Shown: piece by piece, positions 11,080 to 21,962 of the stretch | How positions within the stretch are numbered: position 1 is the stretch's first letter | How the letters are laid out: each line of letters starts with the position of its first letter | NCBI GenBank assembly: GCA_022494885.1 | Contig: JAGVSM010000913.1 | Coordinates: forward strand, 1 to 64,000 | From: Micrasema longulum | Taxonomy: Eukaryota; Arthropoda; Insecta; Trichoptera; Brachycentridae | DNA length: 64,000 nucleotides | Reading direction: 5' to 3' | Notes under the pieces: model-generated | Seen by the model: the letters and a program-made list of their open reading frames with translations, nothing else | Databases searched by the model: none | Told to the model about the DNA's origin: nothing | Program-made: the position numbers and the translations under genes

Positions 11080-11335
11080 AATAAAAAAAATTCAGGCGTT
11101 GCCTAGTATGTAGGTGATCTAATTCTAATCTAGCTCTTTAACTTCACAAACGTCAACAGATGGAAGAATCGAAGGAACTTATATGTTCAAATAAAGACAG
11201 AATAGTAAATGTTACACAGGGTGTAAAGTGACCACTTAAACCAGCCAATGACAGGTAATAAGCTCTGTGAATGCCTAGACTACTATATTACTTTCTCTAA
11301 AATGTTCATCATCTCTGTTGTATTATGTCAATCAA
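11080..11335 (-). repeat. Foldback repeat A, copy 7
   Basis: Reverse-orientation copy. CAGGCGTTGCCTAGTATGTAGGTGA comes first, then CTTCACAAACGTCAACAGATGGAAG, AAGTGACCACTTAAACCAGCCAATGACAGG and GCCTAGACTACTATATTAC, ending near CATCTCTGTTG. Confidence 0.75.
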
Positions 11336-12057
11336 TAACTTTAAATGTTTATTCACTCTGTAGTTAATAAAAGCTAGTTCTTGCCAGGACTTGTTTAAAT
11401 TTATCATATTAACCTTAAAAACAAATTTTTCATGTCCTTTGTCTGAATATTTTGACTCAACAAGGGTTAACTTTTAAGGGACATACTAAAAATAGAAAAT
11501 AAATGTACATTGGTATGAATGAATAAATTATTAAACATAAAATGAGAATTGTAATTTTCACCAGTCTCCGTGGTAGATTTCATTTCACTAAATCTAGAGG
11601 AAATAGAACAATACAAAAATCAAGAACATTAAGTAAAATATATTAGTTGGACCTGTGAATTTATAGCCCACTTTTAGCTATCCGTTTTAAATTTCCGGTC
11701 GGGAAATTCAATAATGTTGCCGATGTCCCAAAAAACGGGGTTGATAAGGGTCTATCACGTAAAATATAAATTAACATCCGGATAATACTATTATAATAAG
11801 CTTTTTTGAACACGAATTTTTTGAAAACTACGTCTTTTTCAAAGTTTTTTTAAAGATATATACGAGTTTTAAAATATTAAATGTTCGTTAATTCAATAAA
11901 AATGTTAATATTTATTATATTTATTACAGGCAGAGTGAACGTGAAATTTTGATTATAAAGAATTATAAGCATTATAATGAATAAATATTAAAACATTATT
12001 TTCAACTGCAGAATTTATTGTTACTGGACTGATCACATTACTATTATTATTATTGTT
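11336..12057. other. AT-rich stretch, nothing recognised
   Basis: No coding pattern. One small perfect hairpin, AATTTCC-GGTCG-GGAAATT, lies near 11690-11708. Confidence 0.45.
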
Positions 12058-12420
12058 ACAGTAGGATAATTTATATGGCGCCATTTTAGTGAAAATCACC
12101 TCAAGGACGCTGTACAATAAATAAGTATCCCAGCACGTCTTGCAGCTAAAGAGGGCATGTATGTTAAAATATCTAACCCCCATTGACATTAAGTTTTAAT
12201 TTGAAGGTGAGGTTATGTATTTGAATGATATTAAAATAAAAATAAAAAAAATTAAAAAGATATAGGAGTAAGATTATAACAAGTCTTGCCACTACTGAGC
12301 GCATGGACTGTTAAATCTCTAGACTGGTTTATAACATTAACATATTGAAGCAAGATGACCAACCGTTCTGCAGCTACAGAACGCATGGACGAGTAGAATT
12401 CTAGCAGTTCAAAATTATAT
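12058..12420 (+). repeat. Modular repeat E, copy 1
   Basis: It starts GGATAATTTATATGGCGCCATTT followed by GAAAATCACCTCAAGGACGCTGTACAATAAATA. It then carries a short unit (CGTCTTGCAGCTAAAGAGGGCATG) that recurs in degenerate form at about 12280 (GTCTTGCCACTACTGAGCGCATGGAC) and 12368 (TTCTGCAGCTACAGAACGCATGGAC). Each unit is followed by an AATTCTAG-like stretch. Related copies lie at 30.3, 50.1 and 57.3 kb. The nature of the family is unknown. Confidence 0.65.
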
Positions 12421-12785
12421 CAATAAATTATAATTTTTTACAAAATTGAAATTGATTGCAAGTAATTTATCAAATGTTCACGCTAAGAAGTACACAATAA
12501 AAAAATAAACAAATAAAGAACTGTTAATTATGGTTAACGAAATAAAGAAATATATGCAAAGGGTAGCTTTTGTAGATTGTAGGTATCATAGTTACTGCCG
12601 GACATGTAGCTAAATGGCTGCTTGCTGATTCCTTGAAGATAGTCATAGGATAGCTCATGTGTGCAGTTACCGAGGAATGGTACGTATTGTTCCAATGACT
12701 TGGTGTCCATTTTGGTCGTCAGAATTTTTTTGTTTTAAGATAGGTACGCAACATTTCCGCTCAATTTCATGTAAAATGAAATGAA

Positions 12786-13015
12786 ACCAGCCTGCGTATT
12801 GTTTACCGATGAGGTCGCAGGCCCAATTTCTAATAAAGTTCATATGAAATACTGATTTTTATTATGTTAGTACGCTGCAATATTTCATTGTTCCTGGACT
12901 GCCACCTAAAGCGTAAGACTGATAACCTTACCTTCATGTAACTGATGATTAGTGCTCTTTGCGTTCTATGTACCAATACAATGCCCTTTGCACCAAAGGC
13001 CACGATGATAAACTT
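12786..13015 (+). mobile_element. SINE C, copy with decayed tRNA head
   Basis: The body blocks are intact in order: ATATTTCATTGTTCCTGGACTGCCACCTAAAGCG, GACTGATAACCTTACCTTCATGTAAC, ACCAATACAATGCCCTTTGCACC. The tRNA-like part is barely recognisable. Confidence 0.65.
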
Positions 13016-13855
13016 ATGTTCAATAAATTCATTGTTCCCATAATTAACCTGTATGCCATAATGTCCGTCCCTTATATGGATCTGTCTTTGCTATTCATTT
13101 TGATTGTTTAATTAATAGTTTTACGTTATTGTATATATTGTACACTTCGTTATTTTATTTTCTTAGCCTTATCTTGGCCGAATAAAAAAATATTTTTTAT
13201 TGTTTTTAATTTTTTATTTTACATTTGACGGTTGAAAAGGCTTCGGAATCCTAAACAAAAACAGGTTTTATTTGTTTAAATCAATGTTTATTATTATAAG
13301 AGCTACATCCGGCAATGATTTCCCATTGCTAGATTTTAGTATAAACTGGTAAGTTTATTAAAGAAACACAATCAAACGTTTGATTTCAATTATTGTACTT
13401 AGTCCAAATTAAATATGTACGTATACATTATTATTTTTGTGTTTCAGATATTGTGAATTGTAAAGATAGAGTATTTTGGAATCGAGATATTTGAATATTG
13501 TTTTCCTGTCACTGTCTTGCATATGCTTCCCCAATACTGTGCAAAAAAGACAATTGCATGTTAGATTTTTTGTTTAAATATAAAAAATCAACGTTTTTCT
13601 GTCCCATTTTCCGCACCTTAAAACTGTACCGATTTAGTTATTTTTTTAGGCAGAGTATCAGAATAAAATTTTCTGTATCGGCACGTTTTGCGTTTTTCAA
13701 AAATATTCATATCTGTATACCGAGCGCCCGAAGAAAGCCGATAAAACTGTGCTTTTATACGGGTTTTCGGATGGTTTTAGCTCCCATAATAAACTATTTT
13801 TATAAAAACGAAACAATTGAGACACGCCAGTGGTAAATATCTATACTGTGTGAAA
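13016..13855. other. AT-rich stretch with a 112-codon frame, unassigned
   Basis: A plus-strand frame runs 13498-13836 without a recognisable domain. The segment before it, up to about 13200, ends CTTATCTTGGCCGAATAAAAAAATA and resembles a LINE-type 3' tail, but no coding sequence supports that. Confidence 0.3.
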
Positions 13856-13859
13856 AAAT

Positions 13860-14200
13860 CATTGCTTTAGTTCCATAATACACAGAGAAAATACAGGAAT
13901 ACGTTTGTATGAATAAAAATTGGACCGCGTTTTCTGTTAAGATTAAACATAATTAATTATGATAGTTCCAATGCTTTACTTCATAATCCTTTGATGTTAC
14001 TATAAATTTAAAAATTATAAGGAATTTAAGGAAATAATCTGTTTGAGATCCATTAAAAACAAATGATGTTTGTGAACATTCAAAAACAAACTTTTTTAAC
14101 AAACAAAAATATAACATCCTTCCATTTTTTTGTGTATGCGTTCTCGGCGAACGACGCCCTAGTGAACGATGTAAAAAACATTTACGTTTCTTTTTCTACT
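13860..14200 (+). repeat. Repeat G, copy 3 (partial)
   Basis: Two blocks match other copies. GAGAAAATACAGGAATACG aligns with 46.43 kb. GGAATTTAAGGAAATAATCTG...GATGTTTGTGAACATTCAAA aligns with 37.43-37.50 kb. Borders are unclear and no coding pattern is seen. Confidence 0.5.
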
Positions 14201-15178
14201 AACTAACCTTTCTAACTTCTTTTCTACTTAATGAATTAAAGATTTTTACGACCAAGTCTTGATAGCAAAACTTTTTTCGCGAGTTTTGCCAGTATTTTAT
14301 TAAGCGTGCAATATGTGAGATATATAATTGCAATAATGCAGCTAAAAATAAAAAATACGGTCAAGCAGTTTTAAACTTAATGCTGTTTTACTTGTCTTTC
14401 AGTTCATGAGAAAAAATGAGATGTATCCTGTAGAATACATTTCCAAGCCAATAACAAGTACTTGAAATTAAAGAAACAGAAATAAAATACATGTAACAAA
14501 TACAAAAAACATCAATAAAACCATAATCTACTTCGAGCTGAGCCATGTCAATATTTTTTTATTATTCATATAACGTTATATTTTTAATACGAATTTCGTA
14601 AATGAATAAAAATAAAAAGTATTGATATTTTTTTTGTAATTTGCGTCCACTGTCAGGAAACGTTTTTTTGCATAACATTACAACAGAGACGGAGAATCTT
14701 TTCGGAATTCTACCTTTATTTGAACATCTGTATTTTCTTAACTCTTTTTTTTATATGTATATTAGTTTTATATTACAAAACATTGTTTGTAAACAATTAA
14801 TTTAATACAGTATTTAAAACGTATGGTTGTTTTGTTTTTTAGAGAATATTTTTTTTGTTTCCATTGTTTATTCCAAACAGTGTTCATTTTATTTTTAAAA
14901 CTAAATCATTATTTTATCAATGTTACAGTTTGTTAATTTAACAACATAATTCATAACAAATTGCGGCATTGTTACGTGGGAGACTTTGCAAGAAAAGGTT
15001 CCCGAAATTGCCCTTTTAAAAAATAACACTTATTTATATAAAATAAAAGAAAGATTCCATTGAATTTTAAAATTTATTCATTTAATTTATATAACAAATT
15101 TACTTATCCATTTAAAAAAAACAAACTTTTGTAAAAAGAGTCTGGTGCGTTGCTGGATTTAATTAATACAAATTGCAT
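14201..15178. other. AT-rich stretch, nothing recognised
   Basis: Low-complexity A/T runs with no shared repeat. TTACAACAGAGACGGAGAAT near 14680 faintly resembles the repeat A arm but is too short to call. Confidence 0.4.
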
Positions 15179-15179
15179 A

Positions 15180-16095
15180 TGGCTACCTCCGTGATGCAGT
15201 GATTAAGACGCTCGACCCACGCATGAAAGATTCCGGGTTCGATTCTCTGTGAGAACATAAAGTGAGTAACGTGAGTTTTTTTATAGCTGGGTCATCTGTG
15301 TTGTAAATCACTACTGTAATTGGCAGGGGCAAATCGTCAAAGTAAGCGATTATGCACAGCTTACCATTATATTTGACTTTTAATAATAATAATTTATACT
15401 AACCATGTTTATGGGAAAATAAATCAAGTAATTGTTATTTATTATAAATCACCGTTTATATATTTCTACAAAAAAAATCTAGGAAGTGCGCCCAGCCCAT
15501 TCTTACTGAACGATGAAACTAGCCGATTACCTCAGCTTATTCTTCCATACAAAAAAGTACACTGTATTTTTCGTCTTTAACCCGAGTCGGCTTTTTTAGT
15601 ACTAAAACAAACTTGCAGATTACAAATATTATTAGAAGATTCTCTATTTGGAAACTAGTATTTTGGACATTATTTCCGAAGTACTATTTTTCTTTGATGG
15701 GCTACCTTTGACATATTATGTATCACATAGGACAGATGGCGTTCGCAGTGGCCGTTTTAGGCATTATTCATTTACAAAGAAATCGGCCAGTGCTCAAGTC
15801 TTGACAGTACTGTCAATGACAGATCATAATTGTGGTATTTGTTAATAAACTTTTGAACAAGTATTGTATTAAAATAGTGTAGAATAAAGCCACGTTTATC
15901 ACGTGGTTAATAATAATTGTTGTTTGAGTTGATTTTCACAGAACCACAAAAAAATAGTCATTTATAATTACATTACTTACATGTTATGTAAGTACTTATA
16001 TGTAGTACAAATTAATGAATATTTTTAATAGATTACCTATAAAATAAAGCACGGCTCGCCCCTGGTAATTGGGCTTCCTGGCGAAAAAACTCGGC
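15180..16095 (+). mobile_element. SINE B (tRNA-derived), split by a hAT MITE
   Basis: The head GGCTACCTCCGTGATGCAGTG carries the A box and TCCGGGTTCGATTCT the B box. The body runs to ...ATCACTACTGTAATTGG at 15323, and the SINE resumes at 16065 as GTAATTGGGCTTCCTGGC, matching the family tail GTAATTAGGCCTCCTGGCC. The interruption is the hAT MITE at 15324-16064. The head most resembles tRNA-Val in spacing and sequence. Confidence 0.8.
15324..16064 (+). mobile_element. hAT-type MITE, family K copy 2, perfect 8-bp TSD
   Basis: 741 bp, beginning CAGGGGCAAATCG and ending ...GGCTCGCCCCTG, so the ends are inverted CAGGGGC. GTAATTGG at 15316-15323 is exactly repeated at 16065-16072, an 8-bp duplication diagnostic of hAT transposition. 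The insertion sits inside a SINE B copy, whose consensus continues across the gap, so both borders are certain. It has no transposase frame; the 65-codon frame inside is chance. Confidence 0.9.
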
Positions 16096-16442
16096 TAAGC
16101 TTAGATGTTTCTTTATCTTTATAATACAGAAGTGTGAAAACAGTATAATTAATTATAATTCGGTCAAGGTCCTGTAAAAATCCAAAACTAAATAGCACCA
16201 GCCTTGGTTAGAACTCTTTGTTAGTTTAATGTGTTTGGAAAATTAAGCTTTTGTGAATATTTCAAAGAATTTTAGATATGGAAAAGCAAAAAATCCGTAT
16301 TTGAAATAATGGAAAGAATTTATAAAGTTGAGGAAAAAGATATTTTTTTTTTTTAATTTGTCGAGTTTTTAGTTTAATTTCAAGAAAAATGTGTTTTTGT
16401 TTTCGGTAAATGTGTTGTTCAAATTAGTTATTAACATAAAAG

Positions 16443-16470
16443 GTCGTTTGTCGTTTGTCGTTTGTCGTTT
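16443..16470. repeat. (GTCGTTT)4 microsatellite
   Basis: Four perfect tandem copies of a 7-mer, followed after eight bases by a short CAT run (16478-16490). Confidence 0.9.
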
Positions 16471-16499
16471 GCTGTCTCATCATCATCATCTTAATTTTA

Positions 16500-16858
16500 A
16501 GATCCCTTTTCGCGTTACAAGAAATAAGATTTTTTCCATCTTCTGTCTGTAGCACTAACTATGCACAACACTCGTATCGTTCTTGCTCAAACTAAAATGC
16601 TTTTTTTTTCATCTATTAATACATATAACATGCCCTTTGATATATTTTTGATACATTCTTTATAGCCGCGATACGATCCCACTTTCTATTTAATGATGCT
16701 CACACACCTGAATACATATACACACAAACACAACCTTTTGTTTTACCACAAATTTATATTTATGATTTTTATTTAGAAAATTCGCTGGTCTGTCTTTAAA
16801 CCGTATCTTTTTTATGTAATTATATCATTGTCGGCTGTTTGTTTCTGTAAAATAAATC
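16500..16858. other. AT-rich stretch, nothing recognised
   Basis: No shared repeat or coding pattern seen. Confidence 0.4.
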
Positions 16859-16859
16859 A

Positions 16860-17000
16860 ATCATCATCCCACGTTCGCTCCCTAATTGGAGCATACTGTA
16901 TCCACAAATAGCCTCTATGCATCTCTATTAGCCAGCTCCTGTGCGTCCTTCCAAGTCAGGTTCTCGTTCCGAAGTTCTGACTGGCACTATACCGCTATAA
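16860..17000 (-). mobile_element. LINE type 2, 3'-end fragment
   Basis: Minus strand reads CGGAACGAGAACCTGACTTGG...GCTGGCTAATAGAGATGCATAG...GTGGATACAGTATGCTCC, ending in GATGATGATTG. This matches the 3' end of the better copy at 51.1-51.55 kb, including its GAT-rich tail. Only the last part of the coding region and the tail remain. Confidence 0.75.
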
Positions 17001-17277
17001 GAATATACAATGGATTTTGACATATACATTTTTTGAAAAAAAATCACTATACTTTTTTCTGTCCTTACCATTAGTTTATTTTAATTTATTTTATTTGTTT
17101 TTTTTAATATTATTTCATCATTGTTTTGTAATTAATATAATTAAATGTGTCCTGCACTATAAGCCTCATTACTAAATAAAAAAAATATATACATTTATAA
17201 AATTACGTTTTACAATATGAAGACCAATTAAAATCACCGTTTGTAAAAAAATGTATGTTATTCATTCCCATGCAAAA
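17001..17277. other. AT-rich spacer
   Basis: Nothing recognised between the two LINE ends. Confidence 0.4.
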
Positions 17278-17420
17278 TTTAATCAAAATTCGATCAAGTT
17301 CATCAACTACTTGAAGATGGACATGTCCAGCGAGGTATGTATGCAGAGACAGGGTGACGTGGCGTTCTATTCTCTCTGCCTACCCCTGCGGAGAAACGGC
17401 GTGACGGTTTGCTACAAAAT
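17278..17420 (+). mobile_element. LINE type 1, 3'-end fragment
   Basis: Encodes remnants that align with the end of the 59.3-kb copy: a QLLEDGHVQ-like stretch, then, after a deletion, WRSILSAYPCGETA, followed by the GGCGTGACGG terminus. The 83-codon frame reading through it at 17251-17502 is in another phase. Confidence 0.75.
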
Positions 17421-18958
17421 TTGTAACAGAAAATTCAAATTTTGCACCAGAAATTATGTCAGCGTGCACTTATGCTGGGAATATTTTGAAGTTCGTATTT
17501 GAGACTTGACACCTTAAAGCCCAGTAAAATTTCTTGAGAATGTTGGCAGCACGGTAAGATAAACATTTACGAGTATGTTCACATTATAAATATCGTGTGT
17601 AAGTTTCTAAGTGTTATTTTCTTCTTACAAGATACATTAGGAACTTAAAACTATCTGTTCTACTTTTATGACCCATAAAGGGAACATAAAAGTAACCAGT
17701 TCGTACTGCAACCGAACCGCATCTTCATTAGAGATTAGCTTATAAAACATCCTAGTTTCTTTTTTTTTAAAGATAAGCAAAGCTTACGGATATTAACTAA
17801 ACCTGAGCATAAGTTTGAATAAAATCACAGATGGAAATCAATTTTGAGGAATAAATTTTTGAAGTCGAGCCATTTACAGGGCTGATACTTTATCATTAGC
17901 CACCGCTGTTGTCGTTAAATCCTGGGGGACTCTCTACCAGCAACGCGTATTATTTATTTAAACTCTGCAGATTAACAGAAGGGATGTATAGACAAAGGCC
18001 AACACGTTATCCCTTACACTCGGATCCCGTCAAGTCAATGTCTCTCGTCTTATTTATTCAAAAATAAAACACAAAAAAAATACACTTTAATGAATTTTGG
18101 TTCATGTTTACTTTCAACACGTAATTCAACGACGTCTCTTTGTCAGGAAAATAATTATACTTGCATGCAAATCCACCTTCGTATTACACGTTTACATGTA
18201 GTTATAGTTGAGAAAAATTGGTGGAAAGAAGATAAGAGAATGAATTTATTATCTGTACGGTAAACATTGCAATGGAACATCGTATAATGGGCCATATCTT
18301 AAGGTTATTTGGTGATTGATTATGGGGAAATTATTTCCCAAAGCCTTCCAAAGTTAACATTAGAGAGTATTTTAGTAATATTTAACTTTAAGTGTTTGTT
18401 TCTGGTATGTAATATTTATCTAAACTTCTGATAGACTATTTGTTATCCCTTTCGCTCCTGGCCAACACGTTTGTGCGGGTACAAACAAAAATTCAAATTG
18501 CCTTCCATATCCTGTTAGATCATGGCCACAACAATTATTCATGTTACTGGCCACTTAGAACATAACATATTTTTATATGATAGCTCCGGTATCCGAAGTG
18601 GAGAGATGGTCCAATTTTCAAAAAAATAATAAAATATGTTCATATTTTAGTAAAAAATATATGGGTACATATTGAATACATACATATATTGCAGTGGGAG
18701 AAAAAAGTATATTGTTTTTCCATCAATTTTTCTAAAATAATCTTAAAATTAAAAATAAATTAGAAAAATAAGAATACAGAATGCAGATATACCTATAAGT
18801 TAAAAAGTTAAAGTACTCAATTTGAATCAACAAAGTAATATGTAAACATTTTAATTTAAAAATAATTCATTGATACGCCGCCTTATAATTCAAAAATCTT
18901 ATATTGTATACATCTATATACTCGTAATTTGCATACACATTTGCAAACACACGAACTT
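17421..18958. other. Mostly AT-rich stretch, nothing recognised
   Basis: Mixed-composition patches at 17880-18050 and 18440-18560 match no repeat found here and show no domain. Confidence 0.4.
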
Positions 18959-18959
18959 T

Positions 18960-19197
18960 TATTTTTGGTATTTTTTATTTTTTTATTTTTTTTTTTTTTT
19001 TTTTTTTATTATTATTTTTATTATTTTTTTCACCACAACAGGCCAGAAGGCCTAATTACATTGGTGAATTACATCACAGAGCACCCAGGCTTGAGAACAA
19101 TCACATTTTAATTTTTGTGTTCTCACCGGGAATCGAACCCGGAACCTTCCGCGCGTGAGTCAAGCGTCTTGACCACTACACCACGGAGGCCGCCATT
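18960..19197 (-). mobile_element. SINE B, near-complete copy with long poly-A tail
   Basis: In minus orientation: GGCGGCCTCCGTGGTGTAGTG (A box), GACTCACGCGCGGAAGG, CCGGGTTCGATTCCCGG (B box), a body with CTCAAGCCTGGGTGCTCTGTG and GGCCTTCTGGCCTGTTGTGG, then a tail seen on the plus strand as an AT tract with a long T run (18961-19030). Head spacing matches tRNA-Val, with CAC at the anticodon position. It would be transcribed by pol III if still competent. The shadow frames here are not genes. Confidence 0.9.
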
Positions 19198-19346
19198 TAG
19201 ATACATTAGATACATTTGGACATAAGAATTTATCAAATCGGGTAACCTGGCCAGGCGTTCGCAAGCTTATTTTTTGTAACAGTTTTTTTGAACTTACGTA
19301 GCTTTATTACAGTCATGATTAAAATTAATGATGTTAACGTTATTGT

Positions 19347-19400
19347 CTGAAGAAGAGACGGGCACGTCTTGAAACCGGTAGATATTAAAGAGTCGGTTAG
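19347..19400 (+). other. Hammerhead-like hairpin (candidate)
   Basis: The order is CTGAAGA (19347-19353), a stem GAGACG/CGTCTT with loop GGCA, GAAA (19371-19374), then a possible stem ACCG (19374-19377) with CGGT (19394-19397). This recalls the CUGANGA...GAAA core of hammerhead ribozymes. Helix I cannot be formed convincingly and an extra A precedes helix II, so an active ribozyme is doubtful. Confidence 0.25.
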
Positions 19401-21265
19401 TCATTATATACAGATATTAACTTACATTTATTGAAAGGTTTTACTACAACATTATATAAATAACAATTACTTTAGTATTAACAAAAGAATATATTAACTA
19501 CAACACTAAAAATCTTCCATATAATCGTTTAATAGATGCAATTTAATTGTGTGTTTAACTTTCATCCCACGCTCTCTGAGCCGGAACAATTAGTCCTGTC
19601 CGGACGTCCGAATGATCCTGAAACAGATGGAAAAAGGACATTAACAACTGTGAATAAATGTGTTGTAAATTAGATTGAAGCGGCTTACATTTTCAAAAGT
19701 TGTAATAGCATTATGTTCATTTTAACTGGGGTAATAATTTAAACGACGTTTTATTACACTCGGTTTCCGAAGCACAAATTATCACAAAAAACCGTTTAAA
19801 AGCATTAAATCTACTTATATTATATTTTATTGACTTATGACTATAGGGGGGCCGATAAGGTTGTCTAAAATGCAATATTTCTTATTTCAATTCGCATTTA
19901 TTAATTTGCACAAATATACATTTTACGAAAAAAAAAAACATAACGCATACCCAACTCAATGAGGCAAAGAGCGATGTATTGAGTTGGGATACAACATAAT
20001 TGAAAAATGAAGCATGGACATTATTAAAGAATAAACAAACAGTTATCAAATTTTCAAAAACAAAAGAACACGTGCTATAAATATTTTAAGAAATAACAAT
20101 TTCACAATGATCATTGTGCCACTGTTATTTCTTAATCTTTCATAAAACGTCATTGTTTCCGTAAAATAAATAAATCAATAAATTAAAAATTGTTAATTTT
20201 GTATAAATATTTTTTCAAATTGTGACGTTAATTGTGGAGATTAAATATATCTTCAGGGTATTTAAAAAAAAAAAAAATTATTCTTTTTATTTAGTCTTAA
20301 ATAATACTTATGTCTTATTTTCATTTAAATTAAACTAATTATTTAAAATTCTAGACAATATACGTACACTAAAAAAAAAAAACTTCTTTAAAGCCAACTA
20401 GAATACAAATACTTCTTAAGAGCTAACTTATGTGCTACACACATGCTTTTTAAACCAACGTTCAAATAAAAAAAATCTTATTTGGCTATGGTATTTCCTT
20501 ATAAAATAACTGTACAGTGTACAGCTCGGTGCATCTTTCTTACAAAATGGCAACCTTACTTAATTTTCATTTCTAGTTTCATATCCTACATTCTCTAATT
20601 TCTTCAAATATACTATTTATTTTTGAAATTATTTTTTTTTGCATTTTTGCATAGATTACACAAACATCAATTTGTCAAATTTAAAATTAACACTTAAAAT
20701 GCATTATGTAACTTGGTAGACATTATAATAATAAGTATGTACATCTCCCTTCCCCTCCTTATCATCTCTTCAAGCATCCTTGTCATAATTTCGCCCAATT
20801 TACAATAACTTACTGTTCTTAAAAAAAAAAATATATATTTTATTATTGAAAAATATTTACGAGTACATGAAAATAATATTTTTATTTGTACTTATTTAAT
20901 ATGTAATATATTTTCTTTACTTACTTTGTATACTTTGTGAAAATATGTTATTAGTTCTAAGTTTATAAACTAGGTATATCAGCTTGTTTACTTAATTAAT
21001 AACCTGAGCATATTATATAATTGCGGATTCTTCACTCATTATTTGAGTTAAGTAAATTTTGTTTTATGTGAAATTATGTTTCTTGTATGGTCTGTTTTCT
21101 TGATTAAAATAAAATAAATCAAATCAAATAAAAACGTCGATTTTGGACTTGTGCCATTATTATCGTTCAGGTTTGTTATGTTATATTCAATAACCGAAAT
21201 ATTTTCTTAATGTACAGACATTTTATGTTCATTGGGACATTTTGGCAAATCATGAAATCACTATT
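19401..21265. other. AT-rich stretch with two strong hairpins
   Basis: CCCAACTCAAT (19950-19960) pairs perfectly with ATTGAGTTGGG (19978-19988). TAAGAAATAAC (20087-20097) pairs perfectly with GTTATTTCTTA (20124-20134), and the palindrome CACAATGATCATTGTG sits between. Otherwise nothing is recognised. Confidence 0.5.
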
Positions 21266-21267
21266 CC

Positions 21268-21505
21268 CTTTTCGCACCTAATAGTGCATAGGGCACTGCA
21301 TCGGAACACCAATCGAATCTTGATCATTTTTGTAAGGCTATCAGTCCCACGCTTCAGGTACCAGTCCAGGTACTATGAAATACTATTCTATTGTAAAAAC
21401 ATATTTTAAAATAAATATTACATATCAACCGTGTTTGAGACCTCTTGCATGGTAGGCAAACGCGCTGACCTTTACACCATGGGGCAGATTCTTTTTTTTC
21501 GCCGA
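21268..21505 (-). mobile_element. SINE C, copy
   Basis: Minus orientation. The tRNA-like head is seen on the plus strand as GAGACCTCTTGCATGGTAGGCAAACGCG...CCATGGGGC. The body has GTACCTGGACTGGTACCTGAAGCG and the 3' part reads GTGCCCTATGCACTATTAGGTGCG. It lies just upstream of a second copy in the same orientation. Confidence 0.8.
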
Positions 21506-21559
21506 AATTTCCTAGTTGATATAAACCAATTGTAAATATCACATTCACAAGCACATAAG

Positions 21560-21805
21560 GACCGACAGATGGGTCCTGCATGGGGCATTGCATTGGTGCA
21601 TAAATCACAACTTATCTAGATATTTTTTGTTACATTGAGGTAAGATGATCAGTATTTCGCTTCAGGTGCCAGTCCAGAGACTATTAAATAATCTAGTGGA
21701 AAATCACATTTTTAAATAAATATTTAACCGACCATGTCGGGAATCGAACCTGAGACCTCTTGAATGGTAAGCTAACGCACTGACCATCGCACCATGAGGC
21801 CGACA
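21560..21805 (-). mobile_element. SINE C, well-preserved head
   Basis: Minus orientation: GTCGGCCTCATGGTGCGATGG with A box, GTTAGCTTACCATTCAAGAGG, B box CAGGTTCGATTCCCGACATGG. The body with CTGGACTGGCACCTGAAGCG and CCTCAATGTAACAAAAAATATC follows. The head is tRNA-like but its parent tRNA could not be fixed (Gly-like by eye). Confidence 0.85.
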
Positions 21806-21962
21806 AATCACGAAAAACCTTAATAAAACGGGTTGTTGTTTTGAGTCCCAGTCAATTCAGTTTGGTTTTTGAACAGATTATATGAAGATCCAGCCATTGG
21901 TGTTTCCTAGTACTTTACGACCAACTACCGAAAAGCACATAAATCATCCAAGTACTTACATA

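Noticed and set aside
13498..13836. 112-codon gene on the plus strand
   Set aside because: No domain, no ATG-centred context beyond chance, and it lies in repeat-derived sequence.
16443..16490. CRISPR-like or minisatellite array
   Set aside because: Only four 7-bp units followed by CAT repeats: a simple microsatellite.
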